Part shown: one piece after another, positions 53,119-61,190 of the stretch
Position numbering within the stretch: position 1 is the first letter of the stretch
How the letters are laid out: the number at the start of each line of letters is the position of its first letter
Origin: Rhodococcus yunnanensis NBRC 103083
Lineage (GTDB): Bacteria; Actinomycetota; Actinomycetes; Mycobacteriales; Mycobacteriaceae
DNA length: 64,000 nt
Reading direction: 5' to 3'
NCBI RefSeq assembly: GCF_001895005.1
Contig: NZ_BCXH01000014.1
Location: forward strand, 121,000-184,999
Position numbers and translations under genes: made by a program
Notes under the pieces: model-generated
The model's input: only the letters and a program-made list of their open reading frames with translations
Databases searched by the model: none
What the model was told of the DNA's origin: nothing

Positions 53119-53547
53119 ATGACTGTTACTCCACAAGGATTGAACGGTGGGCGTCCGACGCGGACGCAACCAGCAAGCAGTAGTTCGGCAAGCAGTAGTT
53201 CGGTATCCGTAGCTGAGACCGGAGCGATATTCAGTTCGGCGCCGGCCGGTGAGGGTGCACTCGTCGTCACGGTGCACGGCGATATCGACATGCGTAGTGC
53301 GCCGATTCTGGCCGACTACGTGTGCTCGTGTGTCGCCGAGGGTCAGCGTGTGGTGTTCGACCTGTCCGACGTCGGATTCTTCGCTATCGCCGGGCTTCAG
53401 GTCTTTGCGGCACTCGACGACGCCGTCGCCGAAGCGGGCACTTCGTGGTGCCTTGTCGAAGGACACCCGGTGTACCGGCTCCTGGAAGCGGCCAACGTCG
53501 TGCCTGCCGTCCGAAGGTTCACCTCGGTAGCCTCAGCGCTGGGTTGA
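53119..53547 (+). CDS. STAS-domain anti-anti-sigma factor-like protein
   Basis: A 142-residue protein. After a Ser-rich tail (about 1-45) comes a STAS domain: LVVTVHGDIDMRSAPIL, VVFDLSDVGFFAIAGLQVF and CLVEGHPVYRLLEAANV. In RsbV/SpoIIAA the phosphorylated Ser lies in the D-x-S-G loop; here the loop reads VGFFAIAGL, with Ala in that position, so phosphoregulation may be absent. The Ser-rich tail contains an in-frame 15-bp duplication (53173-53202). ATG 53119 or 53107 is the start. Its stop lies in a 17-bp triple repeat. Confidence 0.8.
   Translation: MTVTPQGLNGGRPTRTQPASSSSASSSSVSVAETGAIFSSAPAGEGALVVTVHGDIDMRSAPILADYVCSCVAEGQRVVFDLSDVGFFAIAGLQVFAALDDAVAEAGTSWCLVEGHPVYRLLEAANVVPAVRRFTSVASALG
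53173..53202. repeat. In-frame 15-bp tandem duplication in the STAS gene
   Basis: GCAAGCAGTAGTTCG at 53173-53187 is repeated exactly at 53188-53202. It adds five residues to the Ser-rich N-terminal tail. Confidence 0.9.
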
Positions 53548-53587
53548 TTTCAGCGCTGGGTTGATTTAAGCGCTGGGTTGATTTCAG
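53534..53587. repeat. 17-bp tandem repeat (3.2 copies) spanning the STAS stop codon
   Basis: CAGCGCTGGGTTGATTT occurs at 53534-53550 and 53551-53567, with one change at 53568-53584, and CAG starts a fourth copy. The stop TGA is at 53545-53547 in copy 1. Copies 2 and 3 lie in the gap before the convergent phytoene-desaturase-like gene. Confidence 0.95.
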
Positions 53588-53612
53588 TTCCGCACTTCAT
53601 CTTTCGAGCACT

Positions 53613-55199
53613 TCATCGGGTGACCAGTTCGAGCAAAGAACTGGTCACCCGCTTGCGTACGGCGCCGAGCAATCCCTGCTGCCCCAGTGCGGCTCGCGCC
53701 GCATTCATCCCTGCAGCTCCGTGAACACCGCCGCCCGGATGGGCGGACGAACTACCGAGGAACAATCCCTCGACGACGGTTTCCGGCCTTCCCAGACCGG
53801 GTGTCGGCCGGAAGATCAGCTGTTGCTGGATCTGAGCTGTGCCGCCGTTCACCGCGCCGCCGAACAGGTTGGCATCGGCGTCGACCAGATCGCTCGGTCG
53901 TTGCACGACACGCCCGACGACCGACGAGCCGAAGCCGGGTGCGTGCTCCTCGAGCACATCGTGCACACGGTCGGCGATGGTGTCGGCCGACTCGTTGTCG
54001 GTCACCCCGCGCGGCAGATGTGTGTACGCCCAAGCACTTTCGGTGCCCTCGGGTGATCGCGACGGATCCGCGGTGGTCATCTGTCCGAACAACATGAACG
54101 GACGCTTGGGCAGTACTCCCGTCGTCAGATCGGTCGTCCACCGCAGTAGGCCGTCGTCGTCGGCGCCGAGGTGGATCGTGCCGGCGAGCGACAGGCTCTT
54201 CGACCGCCACGGGATCGGCCGATCCAGCGCGTAGTTGATCTTGACGACCGGTGTGTCCCACTCGAAGTTCTCGAGATCCTTCCTGAGCCGGTTCGGCACC
54301 GAATCGGCAGGAAGAAGCGTCTCGTACAGCATCGGCGCCGAAACGTCGGCGATGATCGCATGTTTCGCGCGCACGGTGTCGCCCGATGCGGTGTGCACCG
54401 TTCTCGCTCGACCGTTCTCGACGCCGATGCGCGTCACTGGACTGTCGCACCTCAGTTCGGCCTTGCCTGCCCGTCGCACCAGCGCTTCGGTCAACCGCCC
54501 CGCGCCGCCCTGCGGAACGGGGAACCCGACGTCCTGCGCGAGCATCGTCAGCAGGTACCCCATCGCACCGCTTGCGGGGGCATCCAACGGCGCGTCGCCG
54601 TGCATGGCGTTGCCGAGGAGCAGGCAGCGCGCGGCGGTGCTGCGGAACGATTCGTGCGCCATGACGCGGGCCGGGAGTGCCATGAATCGCACGAACCGGA
54701 GCAGGTCGGCGGCACCGAGATTCCGCGCGAGCGATGTACCGGCGCGTACCGGCGGAAAGGGGCCGAAGAACGCGTCGAGCAGCGGTTTCTTGATGCGCGT
54801 GAATTGTTCGTACAGCGCGAACCAGGCGTCGCCGTCCCGCGAGTCGTACTCGGCCAGTGCTGCGGCAGTGTCGGCGACGTCGTTGTGAACGATCGGGGCA
54901 TTCTCGTCGAGCGAGGACCGTGCGTGGCCGAACACCGCGGGCGAGCGTAACCACCGAAGGCCGTGCCGTTCCAGTTCGAGTGCGGTGATCGCGGGGGACG
55001 AGGCACCGAGTGGGTAGAACGCGCTGAACAGATCGCTGGTGTAGCCGGGAACGAGTTCGGCGCTGCGGACGGCACCGCCCGGTTCGTGTGCCGCTTCCAG
55101 GATCACCACGTCCCAGCCTGCGTCGGCGAGCGCGGCAGCGGCGACGAGGCCGTTGTGTCCTGCGCCGATCACGACGGCGTCGGCAGTGGTGATGCTCAT
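53613..55199 (-). CDS. FAD-dependent phytoene desaturase/amine oxidase-like oxidoreductase
   Basis: A 528-residue flavoprotein. VVIGAGHNGLVAAAALADAGWDVVILEA is the N-terminal FAD-binding beta-alpha-beta segment (about 8-36), GPGGAVRS-like EPGGAVRSAE follows, and LFLGSSSAHPGGGVHGAAGMNAA is the C-terminal FAD motif. It is of the actinobacterial 'NAD(P)/FAD-dependent oxidoreductase' group related to carotenoid desaturases; no other carotenoid genes are nearby. The ATG at 55199 overlaps the SRPBCC gene stop (ATGA). Substrate unknown, probably hydrophobic. Confidence 0.85.
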   Translation of the reverse strand: MSITTADAVVIGAGHNGLVAAAALADAGWDVVILEAAHEPGGAVRSAELVPGYTSDLFSAFYPLGASSPAITALELERHGLRWLRSPAVFGHARSSLDENAPIVHNDVADTAAALAEYDSRDGDAWFALYEQFTRIKKPLLDAFFGPFPPVRAGTSLARNLGAADLLRFVRFMALPARVMAHESFRSTAARCLLLGNAMHGDAPLDAPASGAMGYLLTMLAQDVGFPVPQGGAGRLTEALVRRAGKAELRCDSPVTRIGVENGRARTVHTASGDTVRAKHAIIADVSAPMLYETLLPADSVPNRLRKDLENFEWDTPVVKINYALDRPIPWRSKSLSLAGTIHLGADDDGLLRWTTDLTTGVLPKRPFMLFGQMTTADPSRSPEGTESAWAYTHLPRGVTDNESADTIADRVHDVLEEHAPGFGSSVVGRVVQRPSDLVDADANLFGGAVNGGTAQIQQQLIFRPTPGLGRPETVVEGLFLGSSSAHPGGGVHGAAGMNAARAALGQQGLLGAVRKRVTSSLLELVTR

Positions 55200-55636
55200 G
55201 TGGGGGACGACGACCTTTCGGCGAGGAGAGCGAGTCGTTTCAACGCTTCTTTGTTACGAGGATGCACCATCGCATGCTGAACACCGTCGGGGACGAGAGT
55301 GAACGGTGGTGTCAGGGCGTGTTCGATCATCTCGATCCGGCACCCGGCGGCGAGCGGATGCAGTCGCAGGGTGATGCTCGCGGTACCGAACGGCAGTGCG
55401 CGCGCCTCGAGTCGAAGCTCGCGGCCCTCGTGTACGGCCACCGACCTCGTGTGGTCGCTCAGCACCAGAGGCCACACACCGACCGAGTGATGAATCCGGG
55501 TGCCCTCTCCGGGCCAGCGATCGTCCACCGCCCTGATGCGCGACGCACCGACGACCCACGTGGCGTAACTCCACCCGTCGGCGAGAACGTTCCATACTTG
55601 TTCCGCCTCGGCGGAGGTTTCCAGTTCGGTCGACAT
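55196..55636 (-). CDS. SRPBCC (START-like) family protein
   Basis: A 146-residue polyketide-cyclase/START-like fold with a hydrophobic ligand cavity. ETSAEAEQVWNVLADGWSYATWVVGASRIRAVD is the family N-terminal strand-helix unit (split by WNVL), and CRIEMIEHAL with the C-terminal helix RNKEALKRLALLAE completes it. ATG 55636 has GAGGGG five bases away. It is coupled to the desaturase-like gene, so it may present or bind that enzyme's lipid substrate. Confidence 0.83.
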   Translation of the reverse strand: MSTELETSAEAEQVWNVLADGWSYATWVVGASRIRAVDDRWPGEGTRIHHSVGVWPLVLSDHTRSVAVHEGRELRLEARALPFGTASITLRLHPLAAGCRIEMIEHALTPPFTLVPDGVQHAMVHPRNKEALKRLALLAERSSSPT

Positions 55637-55790
55637 CATGACCCCTCGGATTCGTTGCCTACGGCACAGCTTCTCGACAACTCGTGCATGCCCGTGCACA
55701 GCCGAGTCGAAACCGCGGTGGTTTCGGATCAACTCCTATCGGGCATGGTGCGATTCAGGTGCTGGTCTCGCCCGGGCGAGCGTGCATCCA

Positions 55791-55824
55791 GATCCCGTAG
55801 GTTGAAAACACAGCCTGCGGGATC
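55791..55824 (-). terminator. Hairpin terminator after the GAF-ANTAR gene
   Basis: GATCCCGTAGG (55791-55801) and CCTGCGGGATC (55814-55824) pair at 10 of 11 positions around a 12-base loop, starting five bases after the minus-strand stop at 55829. No T-tract is seen. Confidence 0.6.
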
Positions 55825-55828
55825 GCCG

Positions 55829-56569
55829 TCAGAGATCGCGCCGCACCGAATCCACGATTCGCGTGGCGATGACCGACAACTTGACGTTCTCGCTCTGCGA
55901 CTGCAGCGACAGCACCTCGAATGCGGCATCGGCGTCGACACCGCGCACGGCCATGACGATTCCCTTCGCCTGCTCGATGGCAGCGCGCGTGCGCATCGCC
56001 TCGCGCAACCCGTCGAGCTCGGTTTGCGCTTCCTGCGCACGACGAGAGTTCCAGATCGCACTCTCGACCGCCGCGGCGAATACCTTCACCAGGATCTCGT
56101 CGGTGTCGGTGAAGCCGTGATCGGTCCAGCTGTAGACGTTCAACGATCCGATCTGCGTGGTATCGACCGAGATCGGAGCCGACAGGACGCTTCGGACACC
56201 GACGTCGGCCGCGTCGGCGGCGAACCTGGGCCAGCGAACGGCTATGTCACCCAACCGTGCTCGAATCATCCGGCCGGTCCGCGCCGCGTCCAGGCATGGA
56301 CCTTGGTTCGAACGGAACTGGTCGGTATCGACGGTGAACACGCGCGAGTCGGTGCACGCCGCCGTCGCGGTGTCCCCGGTCCGCTCGTCCGGCAACGTGA
56401 CCCCGGCCATGTCGGCACCGGACACCGTGGCGACGACCTGGTTGCACACGCTCTGCAGCAGCGTCTCCACGCGTGCGTGCGAGCGCAGAAGTGCCCTGAA
56501 CGTTTCCAGCGCAGAATCCGACGACGCGCTGTCCGGGCGCGAGTCATCGACCCGCGACGTGTCTTTCAT
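55829..56569 (-). CDS. GAF-ANTAR domain RNA-binding antitermination regulator
   Basis: A 246-residue regulator. A GAF sensory domain occupies about 35-175 (VCNQVVATVSGADMAGVTL, DQFRSNQGPCLDAARTG, SVLSAPISVD) and an ANTAR domain about 190-240 (LREAMRTRAAIEQAKGIVMAVRGVDADAAFEVL). ANTAR domains bind paired RNA hairpins and act on termination. ATG 56569 is preferred; GTG 56608 would add 13 residues. It is monocistronic and followed by a hairpin. Confidence 0.9.
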   Translation of the reverse strand: MKDTSRVDDSRPDSASSDSALETFRALLRSHARVETLLQSVCNQVVATVSGADMAGVTLPDERTGDTATAACTDSRVFTVDTDQFRSNQGPCLDAARTGRMIRARLGDIAVRWPRFAADAADVGVRSVLSAPISVDTTQIGSLNVYSWTDHGFTDTDEILVKVFAAAVESAIWNSRRAQEAQTELDGLREAMRTRAAIEQAKGIVMAVRGVDADAAFEVLSLQSQSENVKLSVIATRIVDSVRRDL

Positions 56570-56688
56570 GTCATCACCGCATTCGTCGAGCGCACTTCTC
56601 GTGTGCACTAATGAACCGCCGGCGATGACTTCACCGAATAAGAAATCAAAGCTTAGACAACCCGCGCGAGGCGTCGCGCACCAGGTGG

Positions 56689-57072
56689 CTACCGCGACTT
56701 GACCACGAGGATCTCCACCGGGATCTCCAGCAGGAGTCGCTGCACCTGCTGGCCCATCAAGAACTTGCCCACCGCGCTGCGGTGACGCGATCCGATGACG
56801 ACGAGTTCGGCGTCCACCGTGTCGATGAGAGCCAGGAGCGTGCTGGTCGCGTCGGGATCGGGTACCGCCGCCTCGATGCGTGCCTCGGGGGCGACGGCAC
56901 GGACAGCCGCTTCGACCGCGCCGATCTCACGCTCGCGTGCGGACTGCTCGGCCGAGCCGGAGAGCGCGTGCAGCACAACCAGTTCGGTGCCACGCGTGCC
57001 GGCCTCGCGGATGCCTGCGGTGAGGGCGCTGCGGCCCTCGTCGGACTGGTTGTGGATGACTGCGACGGTCAT
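56689..57072 (-). CDS. Universal stress protein A domain protein
   Basis: A 127-residue UspA-family protein with VAVIHNQSDEGRSAL at the start and the nucleotide-binding end GSRHRSAVGKFLMGQQVQRLLLEIPVEILVVKSR (residues about 95-127). AAAGGG lies before the ATG at 57072. It follows the citrate-type transporter by 31 bp in the same direction and is a close paralogue of the UspA at 33309, which sits beside tctCBA. Confidence 0.88.
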   Translation of the reverse strand: MTVAVIHNQSDEGRSALTAGIREAGTRGTELVVLHALSGSAEQSAREREIGAVEAAVRAVAPEARIEAAVPDPDATSTLLALIDTVDAELVVIGSRHRSAVGKFLMGQQVQRLLLEIPVEILVVKSR

Positions 57073-57103
57073 GACGACCCTTTCGATTCTAGGTGAGTGA
57101 GTG

Positions 57104-58471
57104 TCAGCCGAACGGAATCTGACCCACGGCGACGCCGACGACCAGCATCGTGAGCGACACGACCGCGGCGCGCCACAGAACCTTCTTGTGATGGTCGGCC
57201 AGCGAGACACCCGCCAGGGTCACCAGCAGCAGGATCGCGGGTACGAGGGGGCTCTGCATGTGAACGGCTTGGCCGGTGATCGACGCGCGAGCCATCTCGA
57301 CGGGCTCGATTCCGTACTGCGACGCAGTTTCCGTCAGTACTGGGAGCACGCCGAAGTAGAACGCGTCGTTGGTCATGAAGAACGTCAACGGCATGCTCAG
57401 CACGCCCGTGATGACGGCCAGGTACGGGCCCAGAACATCGGGGATCACGTTCATCAGCCAGGACGCCATGGCCTCGACCATGCCGGTGCCCTGGAAGACG
57501 CCGGTCAGAACCGCAGCGGCGAGGACCATTGCGACGACGGAGACGATCGACGACGAGTGCCGCGCGATGGCTTCACCCTGTTCCTTCACCCGGGGGAAGT
57601 TGACCGTGAGGGCGATCGATGCCGCGATCATGAACAGAACCGGGATCGGCAGGATGTCCATCACCAGGACAACGAGAAGTGCGGTGGTGAGAATGGCGTT
57701 GAACCACAGCAGCTTCGGGCGCAACGTGTCGCGCTCGGGGTCGAGACCGCCTTCCATGAAGCTGCCGGATTCGCCGGTGCCGCCCGTCGTGGGCCGCTTG
57801 GCAGATGTGCCGCCGCCGGAGGATGCGGCGTGCACGAGCTCGGGTTCGTAGACGAGCTTTCCGAGCCGCCTGCGTTCCATGATGCCGAGGTGAACGGCGA
57901 ACAGCAGCACGATGATCAGGCCCGCGATGAGCGAAGGAACCATCGGAACGAACACCTCCGACGGGGAGATTCCCAGCGCCGACGCCGCACGAACCGTCGG
58001 GCCACCCCACGGAATGATGTTCATCGTCGCATTGGACAGGCCTGCGACGACCGTCAGAATCACCGGGCTCACACCGAGTTTCAGATACAGCGGCAGCATC
58101 GCCGATGTCACGATGATGAACGTCGTGGATCCGTCACCGTCGAGAGAGACGACCATCGCCAGTACCGCGGTGCCGACGACGAGCTTCATCGGATCGTTGC
58201 GAACGAGCTTCAGGATGCCCTTGACGAGTGGGTCGAACAGCCCGACGTCGATCATGATCCCGAAGAAGATGATCGCGAAGAACAGCAACGCTGCCGTCGG
58301 GGCCAAGGACTTGATGCCGTCGGTGATCATGTCGCCGATGCCGAGTCCGGCACCTGCCATGAGACCGAATGCCACCGGCACCAACGTCAGCGCCACGACA
58401 GGCGTTGCGCGCTTGGTCAGGATCAGATACATGAAGACGGCGACCATGAGGAAGCCCAGTATCACGAGCAT
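57104..58471 (-). CDS. CitMHS-family citrate:metal/H+ symporter
   Basis: A 455-residue membrane protein with about 12 helices. The family segments are FFAIIFFGIMIDVGLFDPLVKGIL, SLDGDGSTTFIIVTSAMLPLY and NIIPWGGPTVRAA (first half) and MTNDAFYFGVLPVL with QAVHMQSPLVPAILLL (second half). CitM-type carriers import citrate complexed with Mg2+ or another divalent cation. AAGGAG lies seven bases before the ATG at 58471. It is followed by a UspA gene and preceded by an orphan TctC-like lipoprotein; the CitAB system is next to it. Confidence 0.93.
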   Translation of the reverse strand: MLVILGFLMVAVFMYLILTKRATPVVALTLVPVAFGLMAGAGLGIGDMITDGIKSLAPTAALLFFAIIFFGIMIDVGLFDPLVKGILKLVRNDPMKLVVGTAVLAMVVSLDGDGSTTFIIVTSAMLPLYLKLGVSPVILTVVAGLSNATMNIIPWGGPTVRAASALGISPSEVFVPMVPSLIAGLIIVLLFAVHLGIMERRRLGKLVYEPELVHAASSGGGTSAKRPTTGGTGESGSFMEGGLDPERDTLRPKLLWFNAILTTALLVVLVMDILPIPVLFMIAASIALTVNFPRVKEQGEAIARHSSSIVSVVAMVLAAAVLTGVFQGTGMVEAMASWLMNVIPDVLGPYLAVITGVLSMPLTFFMTNDAFYFGVLPVLTETASQYGIEPVEMARASITGQAVHMQSPLVPAILLLVTLAGVSLADHHKKVLWRAAVVSLTMLVVGVAVGQIPFG

Positions 58472-58514
58472 GGGGGTACTCCTTCTATTTCACGAGCTGG
58501 GAAGTTCTTTAAGC

Positions 58515-58545
58515 GATGCGGGCGGTGTCAGATGCGGACGTGTCA
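58515..58545. repeat. Imperfect 16/15-bp tandem duplication at the TctC-like stop
   Basis: GATGCGGGCGGTGTCA (58515-58530) is followed by GATGCGGACGTGTCA (58531-58545), differing by one gap and one base. The minus-strand stop of the lipoprotein (58543-58545) lies in the second copy, and an identical TCA ends the first. Confidence 0.65.
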
Positions 58546-59547
58546 GCTGTGGGCGGAGACCGGGACGGTCTCGTGTACGAACGTCGATTGTTCGTGCAGG
58601 AACTCGGCGAAGTCGGAACCGGTCAGAACTGCACTGCGCCAACCGTTTCTGGTGAGAACATCGTGCCATTGCGGCGACGAGTCTAGAGTGCGGATTCGGT
58701 CGGTCCACGTGGTGACCTGGTCCGGTGCGAGGCCCGGCGGTGCGAGAAGGCCTCGCCAGTTGGCGAAGACGACGTCGACGCCGGTTTCTCGGGCGGTGGG
58801 AGCATCGACGACGGGAATGCGATCGGCCGTGCTGATGGCCAGCGCTCTCACCGTTCCCGCGGAGATCTGATCGAGGTACTCGCTGACGCCGGTGGTGGCG
58901 ACGTCGACGTCTCCGGTGAGCAGGGCAGGCAGTAGCTGGCCGCCGCCTTCGAACTGCCGGTACGTCGAGGCGGCCGGGTCGACACCGATCGCGCGTGCCA
59001 GAAGAATACGGAACAGTCCGTCCGGTCCGCCCTCCACCGAACCACCCGCGAACGTGAGAGCAGCAGGGTTCGCACGCCACGCGGTGACGAGATCCGACAT
59101 GGATCGCAACGGTGAGTTGGCAGGCACCAGCACCACTTCGGGCTCTTCGAGCAGACGTGCGATGGGAGTGACGTCGGTGATCGAATGATCCGACGGCCTC
59201 TCCTCCAGCGCGCCGATGAGGCCGAGGCCCATGACCATGGCGAGATCGGAGTTGCCCGATTCCAGGTTCAGCCTGCCCAATCCGACGACACCTCCCGAAC
59301 CTGGGAGCACCACGGCGTCGTAATCGACGTCCTTGGTGCTCAAGGTCTGCGCCAGGTTGCGAGCAGTGAGGTCGTATCCGCCTCCCGCATCCGAGGGAAC
59401 GACGAACCGCACTCGCTCGTTGCCACTCGGGCCTGCGAAAACAGCAGGTTCCGACGCGCATCCGCCCACGAGAACTGCCACCGAGACGCACAAGGCGCTG
59501 GCTGCAGTTCGAAGTCTCGTAGCGGGCACCGTCGAAGTACACCTCAT
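58543..59547 (-). CDS. Orphan TctC-type substrate-binding lipoprotein
   Basis: A 334-residue exported lipoprotein (lipobox VGGC after LCVSVAVL). The TctC fold is recognisable by VPSDAGGGYDLTARNLAQTL, VVLPGSGGVVGLGRL and FANWRGLLAPPGLAPD. No TctA or TctB is adjacent. It lies between a CitM-type carrier and the CitAB genes. It may work with distant membrane subunits or, like some TctC relatives, deliver the ligand signal to the sensor kinase. A Crp-like site (59550-59565) lies just upstream of its start. Confidence 0.88.
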   Translation of the reverse strand: MRCTSTVPATRLRTAASALCVSVAVLVGGCASEPAVFAGPSGNERVRFVVPSDAGGGYDLTARNLAQTLSTKDVDYDAVVLPGSGGVVGLGRLNLESGNSDLAMVMGLGLIGALEERPSDHSITDVTPIARLLEEPEVVLVPANSPLRSMSDLVTAWRANPAALTFAGGSVEGGPDGLFRILLARAIGVDPAASTYRQFEGGGQLLPALLTGDVDVATTGVSEYLDQISAGTVRALAISTADRIPVVDAPTARETGVDVVFANWRGLLAPPGLAPDQVTTWTDRIRTLDSSPQWHDVLTRNGWRSAVLTGSDFAEFLHEQSTFVHETVPVSAHS

Positions 59548-59549
59548 TT

Positions 59550-59565
59550 TGTGACTGGGGTCACC
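59550..59565. promoter_or_regulatory. Crp/GlxR-like binding site between tctC-like and citA-like genes
   Basis: TGTGA-CTGGGG-TCACC matches the cAMP-receptor consensus TGTGA-N6-TCACA at nine of ten positions, within the perfect inverted repeat GTGAC-TGGG-GTCAC (59551-59564). It lies three bases upstream of the lipoprotein ATG and 83 bp upstream of the kinase gene. Catabolite control of citrate uptake is a plausible meaning. Confidence 0.6.
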
Positions 59566-59648
59566 CTTGCGGCCACAGTTTCTTTTGTGTCCATTGTGCT
59601 CACGCAGATCCGGGCTGTGCGGCCGAGGAGGCGACGTAGGGTCGTTTC

Positions 59649-61190
59649 GTGCGAAGAACCACGTTGGCAGCTCAACTCCTGAGGTTACAGCTGCTCATCG
59701 TCGTGGTCGTCCTCGTCGCGATCGGCGGATTGTCCCTCGCCCAGTCGTCGGCAGCGTTTCAGCGCGACGCCGGCAGGAGGGCGCAATCAGCGGCGGAAAC
59801 CCTGGCCGCGAACCCCGTCGTCAGGCAGCTGTTGCCGTCCGCGCAGCCGCGAATCAGGACCGGGCTGCAGAGTGCGGTCGAATCGGTTCGCGCGGTGTCG
59901 GGTCTGGACTATGCCCAACTCGCCGACGTCGACGGTTCGGTCATTCTCTCCACCGTGCCCGAGCAGGTGGGATCGACGACGCGCACTGAGTCGGGCGGTT
60001 CGTGGGTCGGGCTGACCGATACGACGTCCGGCAAGGCCGTCGAAGCCACCGTGCCCGTGCTCGACGATTCCGGCACGCTCATCGGGGCAGCCGTCGTCGG
60101 CGATCGGTACCCGTCGGCGCTCGATCGATTTCTCCAGGCCGCGCCCAACCTCATCGTCTATCTGGCGGTCGCGTCGGTGCTCGGGGGTGTGGGGTCGGTG
60201 CTTCTGGCGCGCCGAGTGAAGCGTCAGACACTCGGGATGGAAGCGAGTGAGATCCTCGACCTCGTCGGTCAGCGTGAAGCGATGCTTCGTGGACTCAAGG
60301 AAGGCGTGATCGCGCTGGATCCGGCAGGTCGGGTGCTGTTGATGAGCGAGAGCGCACACGAGCTGCTGCACATCGAGTACGGCAGCAAAGGGCGAACCGT
60401 CGACGAACTCGGCGTCACCGACCGTCTGCGCGAGGTCTTGCTCCGCACCGTCGACGACGAGATCGTGTTGGTCGGTGACCGAGTGCTCGTGCTGAACACC
60501 GTTCCCATCGTGTCCAAGGGGAAAGCCGTCGGCACTGTCACCACGTTCCGCGACCGCACCGAACTGACCGACGTCGAGGAAGAACTCGGTGTGACGAAGA
60601 CGAGTTCGACAGCACTGCGCGAGCACATCCACGAGTTCGACAATCAGCTGCACACGATCTCCGGGCTGGTTCAACTGCAGGAGTACGACGAGGTGGTGCA
60701 GTACGTCGACGGACTGACCGCACGCCGCGAAGAAGTGACATCGGCGGTGACCGACACGGTCTCCGACGTAGGAGTCGCAGCTCTGCTCATCGCGAAAATC
60801 GGCGCAGCAGCGCATCGGTCGGTGTCCATCGAGATCGACGAGAACTCTCGCTTGCGTAGCCACGGGGGTGATGTCTCGCGTGACCTGTGCACGGTGCTCG
60901 GCAATCTCGTCGACAATGCGGTGCTGGCGTCGTCTGGGCGAGTGAGGATTTCGCTCGTCGAAGACGAGGATTCGCTCGAGATTCGAGTTCTCGACAACGG
61001 TACCGGTGTGCCGGAGGCCGACGCCGAGAAGATCTTCGAACAGGGCTGGAGTTCGAGAGGTTCGGCGAATACCGGGCACGGTTTCGGGTTGGCGCTGGTG
61101 CGTCTGGTGTGCAGACGACGCGGCGGAGATGTGTCGGTCGGGTCCGATGGTGAATGGACCGTGTTCACGGCAGTGTTGAGGGAGAAGTAG
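59649..61190 (+). CDS. CitA/DcuS-family sensor histidine kinase
   Basis: A 513-residue membrane kinase. Helix 1 (about 11-31) and helix 2 (about 168-187) flank an extracytoplasmic PAS-like domain that binds carboxylates in this family. A cytoplasmic PAS domain (about 210-300) follows. The phospho-acceptor region is HEFDNQLHTISGL (His328), where the usual HEFxNKLH motif has Gln for Lys. The ATPase boxes are NLVDNAVLAS, DNGTGVP and GHGFGLALV. The GTG at 59649 starts the gene. It is coupled to the response regulator by a one-base overlap (TAGTG). Confidence 0.93.
   Translation: MRRTTLAAQLLRLQLLIVVVVLVAIGGLSLAQSSAAFQRDAGRRAQSAAETLAANPVVRQLLPSAQPRIRTGLQSAVESVRAVSGLDYAQLADVDGSVILSTVPEQVGSTTRTESGGSWVGLTDTTSGKAVEATVPVLDDSGTLIGAAVVGDRYPSALDRFLQAAPNLIVYLAVASVLGGVGSVLLARRVKRQTLGMEASEILDLVGQREAMLRGLKEGVIALDPAGRVLLMSESAHELLHIEYGSKGRTVDELGVTDRLREVLLRTVDDEIVLVGDRVLVLNTVPIVSKGKAVGTVTTFRDRTELTDVEEELGVTKTSSTALREHIHEFDNQLHTISGLVQLQEYDEVVQYVDGLTARREEVTSAVTDTVSDVGVAALLIAKIGAAAHRSVSIEIDENSRLRSHGGDVSRDLCTVLGNLVDNAVLASSGRVRISLVEDEDSLEIRVLDNGTGVPEADAEKIFEQGWSSRGSANTGHGFGLALVRLVCRRRGGDVSVGSDGEWTVFTAVLREK

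Noticed and set aside
53534..53587. CRISPR-like array
   Set aside because: The 17-bp units are directly adjacent with no spacers, so this is a simple tandem repeat.
57101..58870. A 589-codon open frame antisense to the CitM-type transporter
   Set aside because: Composition is His/Asp/Arg-rich without any domain motif, as expected opposite a GC-rich membrane-protein gene; the sense strand has a full CitMHS protein.
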